Assembly (NCBI RefSeq): GCF_900115635.1
Contig: NZ_FOXE01000002.1
Coordinates: 62,001 to 126,000, forward strand
Direction: 5' to 3'
Origin: Oscillibacter sp. PC13
GTDB lineage: Bacteria > Bacillota > Clostridia > Oscillospirales > Oscillospiraceae
Length of the DNA: 64,000 bases
Translations under genes and position numbers: made by a program
The notes under the pieces: generated by a model
The model's database searches: none
The model's input: only the letters and a program-made list of their open reading frames with translations
What the model was told of the DNA's origin: nothing
In this document: piece after piece, positions 8,871-16,523 of the stretch
Numbering within the stretch: the stretch's first letter is position 1
Layout of the letters: every line of letters starts with the position of its first letter

Positions 8871-11444
8871 TTACGTTTCATCCACAGGAAACGGCACTTC
8901 GTCATCCTCCTGGTTATCTTCCGGGGCACCGCCTCCCATCTGCATCTCCTGCCACTGGGCGCGGGTAATCAACAGCTGCCTGGGTTTGGATCCTTCGAAT
9001 GGCCCAACAATTCCCCGATCCTCCATTTGATCCACGAGGCGGGCTGCCCGGGAGTAGCCTAGCTTCAGCCGCCGCTGCAGCATGGAGACGGAGGCCTGTC
9101 CGGTTTCCAATACGACCTCCACTGCAGCGGGCAGCAGTTCATCCCCTTCATCACTGGAGGGATCCGCCGCAGCGCTCCCCTTGGTGCCGCTGCCTTTCTC
9201 TTTCTCCTGCATGGACTCCTCAATCTTGGCAATGACCTCGTCAGAGTATTGGGCTTCGCCGGACTGCTTGACAAAGTCCACGACCTGTTCAATTTCCTCC
9301 GGTGAAATAAAGCAGCCCTGGACCCGCATCGGCTTTCCAATGCCAAGCGGAGCATACAGCATATCTCCCTTACCGACCAGTTTTTCCGCGCCGGTAGTAT
9401 CCAGAATAATGCGGGATTCCAGAGAGGACGCCACCGCAAATGCAATCCGGCTTGGAATATTGGCCTTCATAAGGCCAGTAATCACATCGGCAGAGGGCCG
9501 CTGGGTGGCGATGACCAAATGCACACCGGCGGCACGCCCCATCTGCGCTACGCGGCAGATGGACTCTTCCACCTCTTTTGCCGCTACCAGCATCAAATCA
9601 GCCAACTCGTCGATAACCACCACGATGGAAGGTAATGTCTCCCGCTCCTCATCAGCGCGGGCCAGCCTGTTATACTCCTCCAGCTTCTTCACACCGCACT
9701 CAGAAAAGGTCTTATACCGCTTCATCATCTCGAACACAGCCCACTGGAGTGCTCCTGCGGCCTTCTTCGGATCCGTAACCACCGGAATCAGCAAATGGGG
9801 GATTCCGTTATAGGGTGCCAATTCCACCATTTTGGGATCCACCATGATAAACCGGACCTCATCCGGTGTAGACTTGTACAGCAAACTGATGATGAGAGAG
9901 TTGGTACACACAGATTTGCCGGATCCGGTGGTACCGGCAATCAGCACATGGGGCAGCTTTTCAATATTGCCCACAATACAGCTGCCTCCGATGTCCTTGC
10001 CCAAGGCAAAGGCCACTTTTGATTTGTGCTCCACGAAATCCCGAGACTCAATCACATCCCGGATCAGCACGGATGTCACCTGCTTGTTCGGCACCTCAAT
10101 GCCCACCACGGAGATCTTGTCCGGGATGGGTGCAATCCGGACACCGCTGGCGCCCAGGGCCAACGCAATGTCATCTGCCAGATTTGTGATCTTGGATAGT
10201 TTTACGCCCTGATCCAGGATAAACTCATAGCGGGTAACGGACGGCCCATGCACCACTTCTCCAGGCGTGGCATCCACGCCGAAACTGGTAAGGGTCTCGG
10301 CCAGGCGGCGGGAATTATTGCGCAGTTCTGCGCCTGTCTCCGTGTAATTCTCCCCCTGATTCTGCCGCAGCAGCGTAATGGGCGGAAATTGGTAGCTTTC
10401 TCCACTCGCTGCCATTTTCTGCGCAATCTCCTCTGTGACAGCGGCTGTCTGAGCCGCCACCTCATTGGCAACGGTTTTTGGGGACGGTGCCTCCATTACC
10501 GGAGCAGCGGGATCCGTCTCCACAGAGAGCGGCTGAATCGCCGGTATCGCAGGCTTCTTGACTGCAGGTGCCGCCTCCTCGGTAAGCGGCCTTGGCTTCT
10601 CCGCCGGCACTTCTTCCGGCATTCCTGTAAGGACCTCACCCGGGGTCTTCTGCTGGGCAGACTTGTGCCGGAAAAAGCTGGTAAAGCGCCCAGGCTCCTT
10701 TACAGCCGGAATCTGTGCTGGCTGTTCATCATCCAGGGGAATGTCAATCATCGGTTTCGGCTTAGATGCATCTGCAGCGCGCTTCGGCATCTCCAGCGGC
10801 ACCATCCGAATCGCCGGTTCTGTTCTTTCCGGCTCCTCTTCATAGACGGGACGGTTCTTATGCTTTTCAATCAGGGCGCCCACCGTCAGTCGGAGGGCTA
10901 CCATTACCAGAATCACTAAAAGAGCGGTGAAGAGAATAATAGACACTATTTTGGACAAAACAGCCACCGAACCGCCAGCTAGGAACCCCGATACCGCTCC
11001 GCCGGCCTTCATCGCCACGCCGTCCTTCCACAGAGCCTTCAGTACACCAAAGCCAGGATTATACTCTTTGGTGACCAGCACCATATGCAACAATGCACCA
11101 AACAGCACCGGAATCAGCAGCGCGCAGGTTGTCCGCAGCTGCACTGGCCTGCCGTGGTGAAACAGCAGAATCACGGCCGCCAGCAGCAAGGCCGGCCCCG
11201 CCAGCCAATAGCCGTAGCCAAACAGGCCTTTCAGCAGTATGGCAAGCCAGTCGAGTAAAATCGCACTGACACCGCAGTAACTGACAATGACGCAAAGGGA
11301 CAGTACCAGAAGCACCACGCCGCCAACCTCCCTGCGGATAGGCCGCTTCTGCGGAGCCGCGATCTTTTTTCCGCGGGAGGAACCATTTCTGGTTGTTCCC
11401 TTTTTAGTGGTTGTTCCCGTTTTCTTCTGTGTGGTAGATGCCAC
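8871..11444 (-). CDS. ftsK: DNA translocase FtsK/SpoIIIE
   Basis: This is a membrane-anchored, ATP-driven DNA pump for chromosome segregation at division or sporulation septa, 857 residues. It has about four membrane segments near the N-terminus (residues about 35-190), a low-complexity linker to about 350, the motor with Walker A GTTGSGKS (Lys about 510) and Walker B VVVIDELADLM, and a C-terminal gamma winged helix with GYSRAARLVDQM. The start is set at the GTG at 11444 (GGAGG 10 bases upstream); earlier in-frame codons would place the ribosome site inside the gene. FtsK and SpoIIIE cannot be told apart here. Confidence 0.93.
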   Translation of the reverse strand: MASTTQKKTGTTTKKGTTRNGSSRGKKIAAPQKRPIRREVGGVVLLVLSLCVIVSYCGVSAILLDWLAILLKGLFGYGYWLAGPALLLAAVILLFHHGRPVQLRTTCALLIPVLFGALLHMVLVTKEYNPGFGVLKALWKDGVAMKAGGAVSGFLAGGSVAVLSKIVSIILFTALLVILVMVALRLTVGALIEKHKNRPVYEEEPERTEPAIRMVPLEMPKRAADASKPKPMIDIPLDDEQPAQIPAVKEPGRFTSFFRHKSAQQKTPGEVLTGMPEEVPAEKPRPLTEEAAPAVKKPAIPAIQPLSVETDPAAPVMEAPSPKTVANEVAAQTAAVTEEIAQKMAASGESYQFPPITLLRQNQGENYTETGAELRNNSRRLAETLTSFGVDATPGEVVHGPSVTRYEFILDQGVKLSKITNLADDIALALGASGVRIAPIPDKISVVGIEVPNKQVTSVLIRDVIESRDFVEHKSKVAFALGKDIGGSCIVGNIEKLPHVLIAGTTGSGKSVCTNSLIISLLYKSTPDEVRFIMVDPKMVELAPYNGIPHLLIPVVTDPKKAAGALQWAVFEMMKRYKTFSECGVKKLEEYNRLARADEERETLPSIVVVIDELADLMLVAAKEVEESICRVAQMGRAAGVHLVIATQRPSADVITGLMKANIPSRIAFAVASSLESRIILDTTGAEKLVGKGDMLYAPLGIGKPMRVQGCFISPEEIEQVVDFVKQSGEAQYSDEVIAKIEESMQEKEKGSGTKGSAAADPSSDEGDELLPAAVEVVLETGQASVSMLQRRLKLGYSRAARLVDQMEDRGIVGPFEGSKPRQLLITRAQWQEMQMGGGAPEDNQEDDEVPFPVDET

Positions 11445-11546
11445 GATCCATGTACCTCCTTCGAGGGATAAGGGCACTTATCTGCCCTGGAATATCATCC
11501 TTTGAGACAAACGCTGTATATTTTCATGTTTCGATTGGTGCTGCTT

Positions 11547-12383
11547 TTATTTCTGAATCCATGTTAAGATCAGCGTCACAAGGCCTGCCGCCCAGCAATA
11601 ATATGCAAACCAGCCAAATCGGCCCTTGTCCGCGATCATGCGCAGCAACCGGATGCATAAATATCCAGAAACTGCGGCGGCCACCACGCCCACCAAATAG
11701 ACCGGCAGCTGCGCCAAATCAATACCGTCGCTCTTTGCCGCATCAGCAATGCTGAGGATATTGGCTCCCAGCACAGCGGGAATGGACATCAGGAAGGAAA
11801 AGCGGACGGCAAACTTCCGTTCAAAGCCGCAGAACATGCCGGAGCAGATGGTCATGCCAGATCTGGAAATTCCGGGACAGGTTGCAATGGCCTGGCCGAC
11901 GCCAACCAGCAGCGCATCCAGTGCAGTGGCGGTCTTTTCTGTTTTGCGCCCTCGTTTCACCCGATCAGAGAGAAACAGTAAGACGCCTGTCACCAACAGC
12001 GCGAAGCCGATGAACACCGTGTTATAATACAGGGACTCCACAGCATCCTTGATTGGCAGAATTACAAACAGCGGCAGTGTGGCCACAATGATTAAAAAAA
12101 TCAACCTCCGAGAGGGTGTCGGAGCGATACGGCGGTGGCTGCGCAAATCCGCGAAAATGGAGAAAAAGGCCTGAATCATTTCCACGATATCATCCCAATA
12201 GGCCACAAACACTGCCAAAAGCGTACCTAGATGCAGCAACACGTCAAAAAACACATGCTCTGCACCAGCAGCTTGGATCCCCAGCAAATTTTGGGCAATG
12301 GAGAGATGCCCCGAGCTGGAGATGGGCAGGAATTCTGAAATACCCTGGATGAGTCCCAGGAAAAAAGAAGATAACAGTGACAA
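11547..12383 (-). CDS. uppP: Undecaprenyl-diphosphate phosphatase (UppP/BacA)
   Basis: This integral membrane phosphatase recycles the C55 lipid carrier of cell-wall synthesis and gives bacitracin tolerance. The two signature motifs are present: GLIQGISEFLPISSSGHL near the N-terminus and PGISRSGMTI in the second half. The frame is open far upstream, but the family N-terminus begins at the TTG at 12383 (MSLLSSFFLG), which has AGGAG about 10 bases before it; this gives 278 residues, the usual size. An extended -10-like TGGTATACT lies just upstream on the minus strand (about 12424-12419), a weak promoter candidate. An intrinsic terminator separates it from rnc. Confidence 0.92.
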   Translation of the reverse strand: MSLLSSFFLGLIQGISEFLPISSSGHLSIAQNLLGIQAAGAEHVFFDVLLHLGTLLAVFVAYWDDIVEMIQAFFSIFADLRSHRRIAPTPSRRLIFLIIVATLPLFVILPIKDAVESLYYNTVFIGFALLVTGVLLFLSDRVKRGRKTEKTATALDALLVGVGQAIATCPGISRSGMTICSGMFCGFERKFAVRFSFLMSIPAVLGANILSIADAAKSDGIDLAQLPVYLVGVVAAAVSGYLCIRLLRMIADKGRFGWFAYYCWAAGLVTLILTWIQK

Positions 12384-12465
12384 TCCGCTCACGCTCCTAA
12401 ATATCTCATGTGAGAATAAGTATACCACGACCGCTGGGCGAATTCCAGAGGTATTTGGCCCAGAT

Positions 12466-12497
12466 AAAAAGAGAGCTGACGAGCAGCTCTCTTTTTT
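12466..12497. terminator. Intrinsic terminator between rnc and uppP
   Basis: The stem GAGAGCTG (12471-12478) pairs with CAGCTCTC (12484-12491) and is flanked by A and T runs on both sides. On the minus strand it ends the acpP-rnc transcript ahead of uppP. Confidence 0.85.
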
Positions 12498-12555
12498 ATA
12501 AATGAGTCGGTTCCTCGGGTTCGCCCCGTTTCTTCCGCTGCCGGTCCTGCAAATG

Positions 12556-12582
12556 GAAAAAGCGGTGGAATTCCACCGCTTA
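12556..12582 (-). terminator. Palindromic terminator at the end of rnc
   Basis: A 22-bp perfect palindrome (12560-12581, centre AATT) starts within the rnc stop codon and is followed on the minus strand by five T. It forms a tandem pair with the terminator at 12466-12497. Confidence 0.7.
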
Positions 12583-13260
12583 CTTCTCCATGATCTCCAG
12601 TGCCGCCTTTGCCGCGGCCTGCTCGGCTTCTTTCTTGCTGTGGCCGGATCCGGTGCCCACGGCGCTGCCATTCAGCTGCACTTCCGCCACAAAGGTCTTG
12701 TCGTGATCCGGACCCTGCTCACCGATCATCTGGTAGGTCAGCACCTGGTCCGCATGGCGCTGGATCAACTCCTGAAGGGCAGTCTTATAATCCCGGCGGC
12801 GCTCCTCAACCACCTCTTCCCGCTCGGCATCCAAAAGACACCGGTGAATCAGAGCAGTGGCCGCGTCTATGCCGCCGTCCAGATAAACTGCGGCAAATAC
12901 CGCCTCTGTAGCATCCGCCAGAATCGAGGTCCGCTCCCGGCCTCCCCCGGCTTCCTCACCGCGGCCGAGCCGCAGGTAGCGGCCCAGATCCAGCTTTCGC
13001 GCCACCTCATACAAACTCTGCTCGCACACCAGCGCAGCCCGGATGCGGGTCAGATCCCCCTCCGGCAGATCCGGATGCTGGCGGAACAAAAATTCCGCCG
13101 TGACGAAGCCCAGAACGGAATCTCCCAAAAACTCCAGCCGCTCATTGCTGTTTAGGTGGGCAGCCCGGTGCTCATTGGCATAGGAGCTGTGGCTCAGCGC
13201 CTCCCGCAGCAGGGCAGGGTCCCGAAAGGTATAATTCAGTTTTTGCTCCAGTTCCTGCAT
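12580..13260 (-). CDS. rnc: Ribonuclease III
   Basis: This double-strand-specific endoribonuclease of 226 residues matures rRNA and processes mRNA. The signature NERLEFLGDSVLGF carries the metal-binding acidic residues of the nuclease domain (about 1-150); a dsRNA-binding domain follows, ending in GSGHSKKEAEQAAAKAAL. The ATG at 13260 (MQELEQKL) has GGAGAGG at good spacing; the 14 open codons upstream are not needed. It follows acpP on the same strand, the conserved plsX-acpP-rnc order of Firmicutes. Confidence 0.95.
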   Translation of the reverse strand: MQELEQKLNYTFRDPALLREALSHSSYANEHRAAHLNSNERLEFLGDSVLGFVTAEFLFRQHPDLPEGDLTRIRAALVCEQSLYEVARKLDLGRYLRLGRGEEAGGGRERTSILADATEAVFAAVYLDGGIDAATALIHRCLLDAEREEVVEERRRDYKTALQELIQRHADQVLTYQMIGEQGPDHDKTFVAEVQLNGSAVGTGSGHSKKEAEQAAAKAALEIMEK

Positions 13261-13272
13261 GGTGTTCCTCTC

Positions 13273-13300
13273 CAAAAGGAAGCCCCGCTTCCAGCGGGGC
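13273..13300 (-). terminator. Hairpin between acpP and rnc, partial terminator or attenuator
   Basis: An 8-bp GC-rich stem (13282-13289 with 13293-13300, loop of 3) is followed on the minus strand by TTCCTTTT. The U tract is interrupted, so it may only reduce read-through from the abundant acpP message into rnc. Confidence 0.55.
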
Positions 13301-13312
13301 AATCCCTGTATG

Positions 13313-13561
13313 TTATCCGTTCAGTTTCCCCGCAACGTAATTCACGGCATCGCCAACGGTCTTCAGTGCCTTCAGGTCCTCTTCCTGGGTCACGCCCAGT
13401 TCGAACTCCTCTTCGATGGCCATCACCAGTTCCACCACGTCCACGGAATCGGCGCCCAGATCCTCCTCAAAGGAAGTATCCATGCTGACCTCCGCCGGCT
13501 CCATGGCAAACTGTTCGGCCACTAAATTTTTCATTGTCTGGAAAATATCCTCAATTGACAT
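13313..13561 (-). CDS. acpP: Acyl carrier protein
   Basis: This is an 82-residue acidic carrier of fatty-acid synthesis. The phosphopantetheine attachment site is Ser39 in GADSVDVVELVM. The ATG at 13561 has GAGGAGTG upstream; three further in-frame codons beginning with GTG would include the ribosome site. It lies between plsX and rnc, the usual order, and 82 bases after the plsX stop, with nothing recognisable in that gap. Confidence 0.96.
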   Translation of the reverse strand: MSIEDIFQTMKNLVAEQFAMEPAEVSMDTSFEEDLGADSVDVVELVMAIEEEFELGVTQEEDLKALKTVGDAVNYVAGKLNG

Positions 13562-13643
13562 GCTGATCACTCCTCAAGGAATTATATGACAGTTCTTACT
13601 GGGGACATCATACGGCAAGTGGCGCGCCGGTGTCAATAGCAAA

Positions 13644-14678
13644 TCAAACTTTTTCCACAGCGGGTTTGACGCGCATATAATCAATGTTGGCCTCGATGTC
13701 TGCAATAAAGCCGCTTTCGGCATATTCCCCGGCCCGGAGAATGGCATTTTCAATGGCTCTGGCGTCAGATCCGCCGTGGGCCTTAATGACCGGCCGGGAA
13801 ATTCCCAGAAAGGGCGTTCCCCCGATTTCACTGGGATCAGCCCGCCGCTTCAGGCGATCCAGATCGCCCTTCATCAGCCCGGCCGCCAGCTTGGACCTGG
13901 TGCTGGAGAGGAAGGCCTCCTTCAGTTCCTTCATCAAAAACTTCGCGGTGCCCTCCAGGCTCTTGAGCATGATGTTGCCGGTGTAGCCGTCGGACACCAC
14001 CACGTCGGCCCCTCCCATAATGGCGTCGTTGGCCTCAATGTTGCCGATGAAGTGAATCCGTCCCTCTTTTCCGGCCGCGTCCAGCAACTGGTAGGTCTCA
14101 TGGCGCAGCGTGTCGCCCTTTTCCTCTTCGGCTCCGATGTTCAAAAGGCCCACCCGGGGTTTTGCAACACCCATGACCTTCCTGGCGTAAAAGCTGCCCA
14201 GAAAGGCAAACTGCAGCAGGTATTCCGGCGTGCATTCGGCGTTGGCGCCGCAGTCGCACAGAATGAGGTGTCCGCCGTATACCGGGACGGCAGGTCCCAT
14301 GGCGGCCCGGCGGATCCCCCGGATCCGCTTGACCAGCAAGGTGGCGCCCGCCAGCAGCGCACCGGTGGAGCCGGCGGAGACAAACGCATCTCCCACACCA
14401 TCTTTCAGCAGGTTCAGTCCCACGGTCAGGGAGGAGTTGGGCTTCATCTTAAAGGCGGTGGCCGGGTCGTCGGAAATCTCCACCACCTCGGCGGCGTCCT
14501 TGACCTCTACGCCTGCGGGCAGCGTCTTCTCCCCGCAGGCCTCCACAGCCCGCAGAATCTCCGCCGTCCGGCCCACCAGCAGAATCTCAACCCCCTGGTT
14601 TTTGTGAGCCGCCAGCGCGCCCCGGACAATTTCCAAGGGGGCATTGTCACCGCCCATGGCATCTACAATCACCTTCAT
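13644..14678 (-). CDS. plsX: Phosphate acyltransferase PlsX
   Basis: It makes acyl-phosphate from acyl-ACP, the first step of phospholipid synthesis in most Gram-positives. The protein has 344 residues with the family start MKVIVDAMGGDNAP, and GSTGALLAG and SDGYTGNIMLKS further on. The ATG at 14678 has AAGGAGGAGG and overlaps the trmFO stop by four bases (ATGA), which suggests translational coupling to trmFO. Confidence 0.96.
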   Translation of the reverse strand: MKVIVDAMGGDNAPLEIVRGALAAHKNQGVEILLVGRTAEILRAVEACGEKTLPAGVEVKDAAEVVEISDDPATAFKMKPNSSLTVGLNLLKDGVGDAFVSAGSTGALLAGATLLVKRIRGIRRAAMGPAVPVYGGHLILCDCGANAECTPEYLLQFAFLGSFYARKVMGVAKPRVGLLNIGAEEEKGDTLRHETYQLLDAAGKEGRIHFIGNIEANDAIMGGADVVVSDGYTGNIMLKSLEGTAKFLMKELKEAFLSSTRSKLAAGLMKGDLDRLKRRADPSEIGGTPFLGISRPVIKAHGGSDARAIENAILRAGEYAESGFIADIEANIDYMRVKPAVEKV

Positions 14679-15982
14679 GGCAAAACCTCCTCCTTCAGCG
14701 TCTCAATCACCGCCAGCGACCGGGCGGACAGCTCGGCATTCTTGTTGCGCTTGCCCTTTACCCGGTGAGCCAGCGGCGGTATAATACCGAAGTTGATGTT
14801 CATGGGCTGGAACACGGTGATGGACTGGTTGCTGACATACAGCCCCAGCGCGCCGATAGCGGTCTCCTGCGGAAAGTCAACCGGCGCCCTGCCCAGCAGC
14901 CTTCGGGCCGTCTCCACGCCCACCAGAAAGCCGCTGGCGGCGGACTCCACATATCCCTCCACACCGGTCATCTGTCCGGCAAAGGAGATGCGGGGCTCGC
15001 TTTTCAGCCGGTAATACCGATCCAAAAGCCGGGGAGAATTCAAAAACGTATTCCGGTGCATAACGCCGTAACGCAGAAACTCCGCGTCGTGAAGGGCCGG
15101 AATCATGGAGAACACCCGCCGCTGCTCCGGAAAGCGCAGGTGGGTTTGAAAGCCCACCAGGTTGTACACCGTGCCGTCGGCATTGTCCCGCCGAAGCTGC
15201 ACCACGGCATAGGGCCAGCGGCCGGTGCGGGGGTCGTCCAGTCCCCTGGCCTTCAGCGGGCCGTACAGCAGTGTGTCGTGGCCCCGGCGGGCCATGACCT
15301 CCACCGGCATGCAGCCCTCAAAGACCTTTCCGTCCTCAAAGCCGTGGACCGGGGCCTCCTCCGCAGTGGTCAGCGCCTGCCAGAAGGCGTCATACTCCTC
15401 CTGGTTCATGGGGCAGTTGACATAATCTGCCGTCCCCTTGTCGTACCGGGAGCCCATCCAGGCGTAATTCATATCCACACTCTCAGCAGACACCAGCGGC
15501 GCCGCCGCATCGTAAAAGTGGAGGCCGCTGTCCGCCCCCAGCAGCTGCAAAAGCCGCTCCGCCAAGGCATCGGAGGTCAGGGGGCCGGAGGCTACCACCA
15601 CCTCGCCGTCGGGCAGCTCCGTCACCTCTTTTTCCACCACCGTGATGCGGGGATGGCTGCGGACCTTCTCCGTCACCATCCGGGCAAAGCCGTGACGGTC
15701 CACCGCCAGTGCGCCGCCGGCCTCCACGCGGGTGGCGTCGGCGCACTGGAGAATCAGCGAGCCCAGCCTCCGCAGCTCCTCCTTCAAAAGCCCCACTGCG
15801 TTTTCCAGCTGGTCTGAGCGCAGGGAGTTGGAGCAGCACAGCTCCGCAAAATACGCCGTCTCATGGGCGGGGGTCTTCTTCTCCGGCTTCATCTCGCACA
15901 AAGTCACATCCACTCCGCGCTCTGCCAGCTGCCAGGCGCACTCGCTGCCCGCCAGACCCGCGCCGATGACTGTTACATGCAT
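14675..15982 (-). CDS. trmFO: tRNA (m5U54) methyltransferase TrmFO, folate- and FAD-dependent
   Basis: It makes 5-methyluridine at tRNA position 54 with methylene-tetrahydrofolate and FAD as donors. The N-terminus VTVIGAGLAGSECA is the FAD-binding loop; CEMKP, FAELCCSNSLRSD and MNINFGIIPP are family motifs. Length is 435 residues. The ATG at 15982 is preferred over an in-frame GTG at 15991 because the family begins at this point and AGAGGAAG is well placed. It follows an XRE-type regulator gene with only 5 bases between, so the two are probably cotranscribed. In many Firmicutes trmFO directly follows topA; here the two-gene module at 15988-16523 separates them. Confidence 0.94.
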   Translation of the reverse strand: MHVTVIGAGLAGSECAWQLAERGVDVTLCEMKPEKKTPAHETAYFAELCCSNSLRSDQLENAVGLLKEELRRLGSLILQCADATRVEAGGALAVDRHGFARMVTEKVRSHPRITVVEKEVTELPDGEVVVASGPLTSDALAERLLQLLGADSGLHFYDAAAPLVSAESVDMNYAWMGSRYDKGTADYVNCPMNQEEYDAFWQALTTAEEAPVHGFEDGKVFEGCMPVEVMARRGHDTLLYGPLKARGLDDPRTGRWPYAVVQLRRDNADGTVYNLVGFQTHLRFPEQRRVFSMIPALHDAEFLRYGVMHRNTFLNSPRLLDRYYRLKSEPRISFAGQMTGVEGYVESAASGFLVGVETARRLLGRAPVDFPQETAIGALGLYVSNQSITVFQPMNINFGIIPPLAHRVKGKRNKNAELSARSLAVIETLKEEVLP

Positions 15983-15987
15983 GGTCG

Positions 15988-16200
15988 TCACTTCCTCTCC
16001 TCACTGCGGCCCAGCAAATAGTCTGTGGTCACATCAAAATAATCCGCCAGCTTCATCAGGTTGGGAATCTCCGGATACGAAGTCCCCGACTCATAGTTCT
16101 GATATGCCCGCAGCTTGATTCCAATCAATTCTGCCATCTGTGTCTGCGTCCTTCCCTTTTCATGCCGCAGTTCTCGCATACGCTGCGCAAAAATACTCAT
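15988..16200 (-). CDS. Small XRE-type HTH regulator, module copy 1
   Basis: This 70-residue protein is almost entirely one Cro/C1-type helix-turn-helix (RELRHEKGRTQTQMAELIG, then YQNYESG), ending in the common ADYFDVTTDYLLGRS. By eye it is about 57% identical to the regulator at 46902-47111. The ATG at 16200 lies behind a G-rich site (AAGGGGGGCG). It is divergent from the 82-residue gene at 16275 and directly upstream of trmFO. The inverted repeat between the divergent genes is its likely operator. DNA binding is clear from the family; the regulon is unknown. Confidence 0.88.
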   Translation of the reverse strand: MSIFAQRMRELRHEKGRTQTQMAELIGIKLRAYQNYESGTSYPEIPNLMKLADYFDVTTDYLLGRSEERK

Positions 16201-16209
16201 AGCGCCCCC

Positions 16210-16238
16210 CTTGACAAGCAGTTTAACCGCATATATAT
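16210..16238 (+). promoter_or_regulatory. Promoter of the 82-residue gene, module copy 1
   Basis: TTGACA (16210-16215), a 17-base spacer, and TATATT (16233-16238). The start codon lies 36 bases downstream of the -10 box, behind TTGGAG. Confidence 0.75.
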
Positions 16239-16251
16239 TATACGTAGTTAA
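16221..16251. promoter_or_regulatory. Inverted repeat centred on the -10 box, candidate XRE operator
   Basis: TTTAAC (16221-16226) and GTTAAA (16246-16251) are perfect inverted copies, with the plus-strand -10 box almost exactly at the centre. Binding there would block RNA polymerase. Operator function is inferred from the position and from the similar layout at 47134-47174. Confidence 0.5.
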
Positions 16252-16274
16252 ATTACATATTGGAGTTGATTTTT

Positions 16275-16523
16275 ATGACAGAAACCATGCAGGCCCTGTA
16301 TGACTACGTGCTGGAAAACCGCTTCTCCGCCTTTTTGACGGGGCAGGAATACCGCACCGTCTGCCATCTGGCGGACAAGCATCTGAATGCGCTGGAGCAG
16401 GAGCTTTCCAAGCCTCAGAAGGAGCGGCTGGAAAAGCTCTGCGACGTCTGGTGCGAGCAGCAAATTCTGGAACAGGAAGCCCTGTTTCAGGCCGTCTGGC
16501 AGGCAATCCGGGAGCTGGCTTAA
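16275..16523 (+). CDS. 82-residue helical protein of unknown function, module copy 1
   Basis: I do not recognise a function. The protein is predicted mostly alpha-helical, rich in Leu, Glu and Gln, without signal peptide or membrane segment, with three Cys. It is the same length as, and about 38% identical without gaps to, the protein at 47194-47442; shared features include MQxLYxYxLE near the start, EYR at 25-27 and EALFxA near the end. The ATG at 16275 follows TTGGAG and a good promoter. Its stop overlaps the topA stop in a TTAA tail-to-tail arrangement. Being divergent from a small XRE gene suggests a regulated pair; a toxin-antitoxin role is possible but nothing in the sequence shows it. 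Confidence 0.75.
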   Translation: MTETMQALYDYVLENRFSAFLTGQEYRTVCHLADKHLNALEQELSKPQKERLEKLCDVWCEQQILEQEALFQAVWQAIRELA

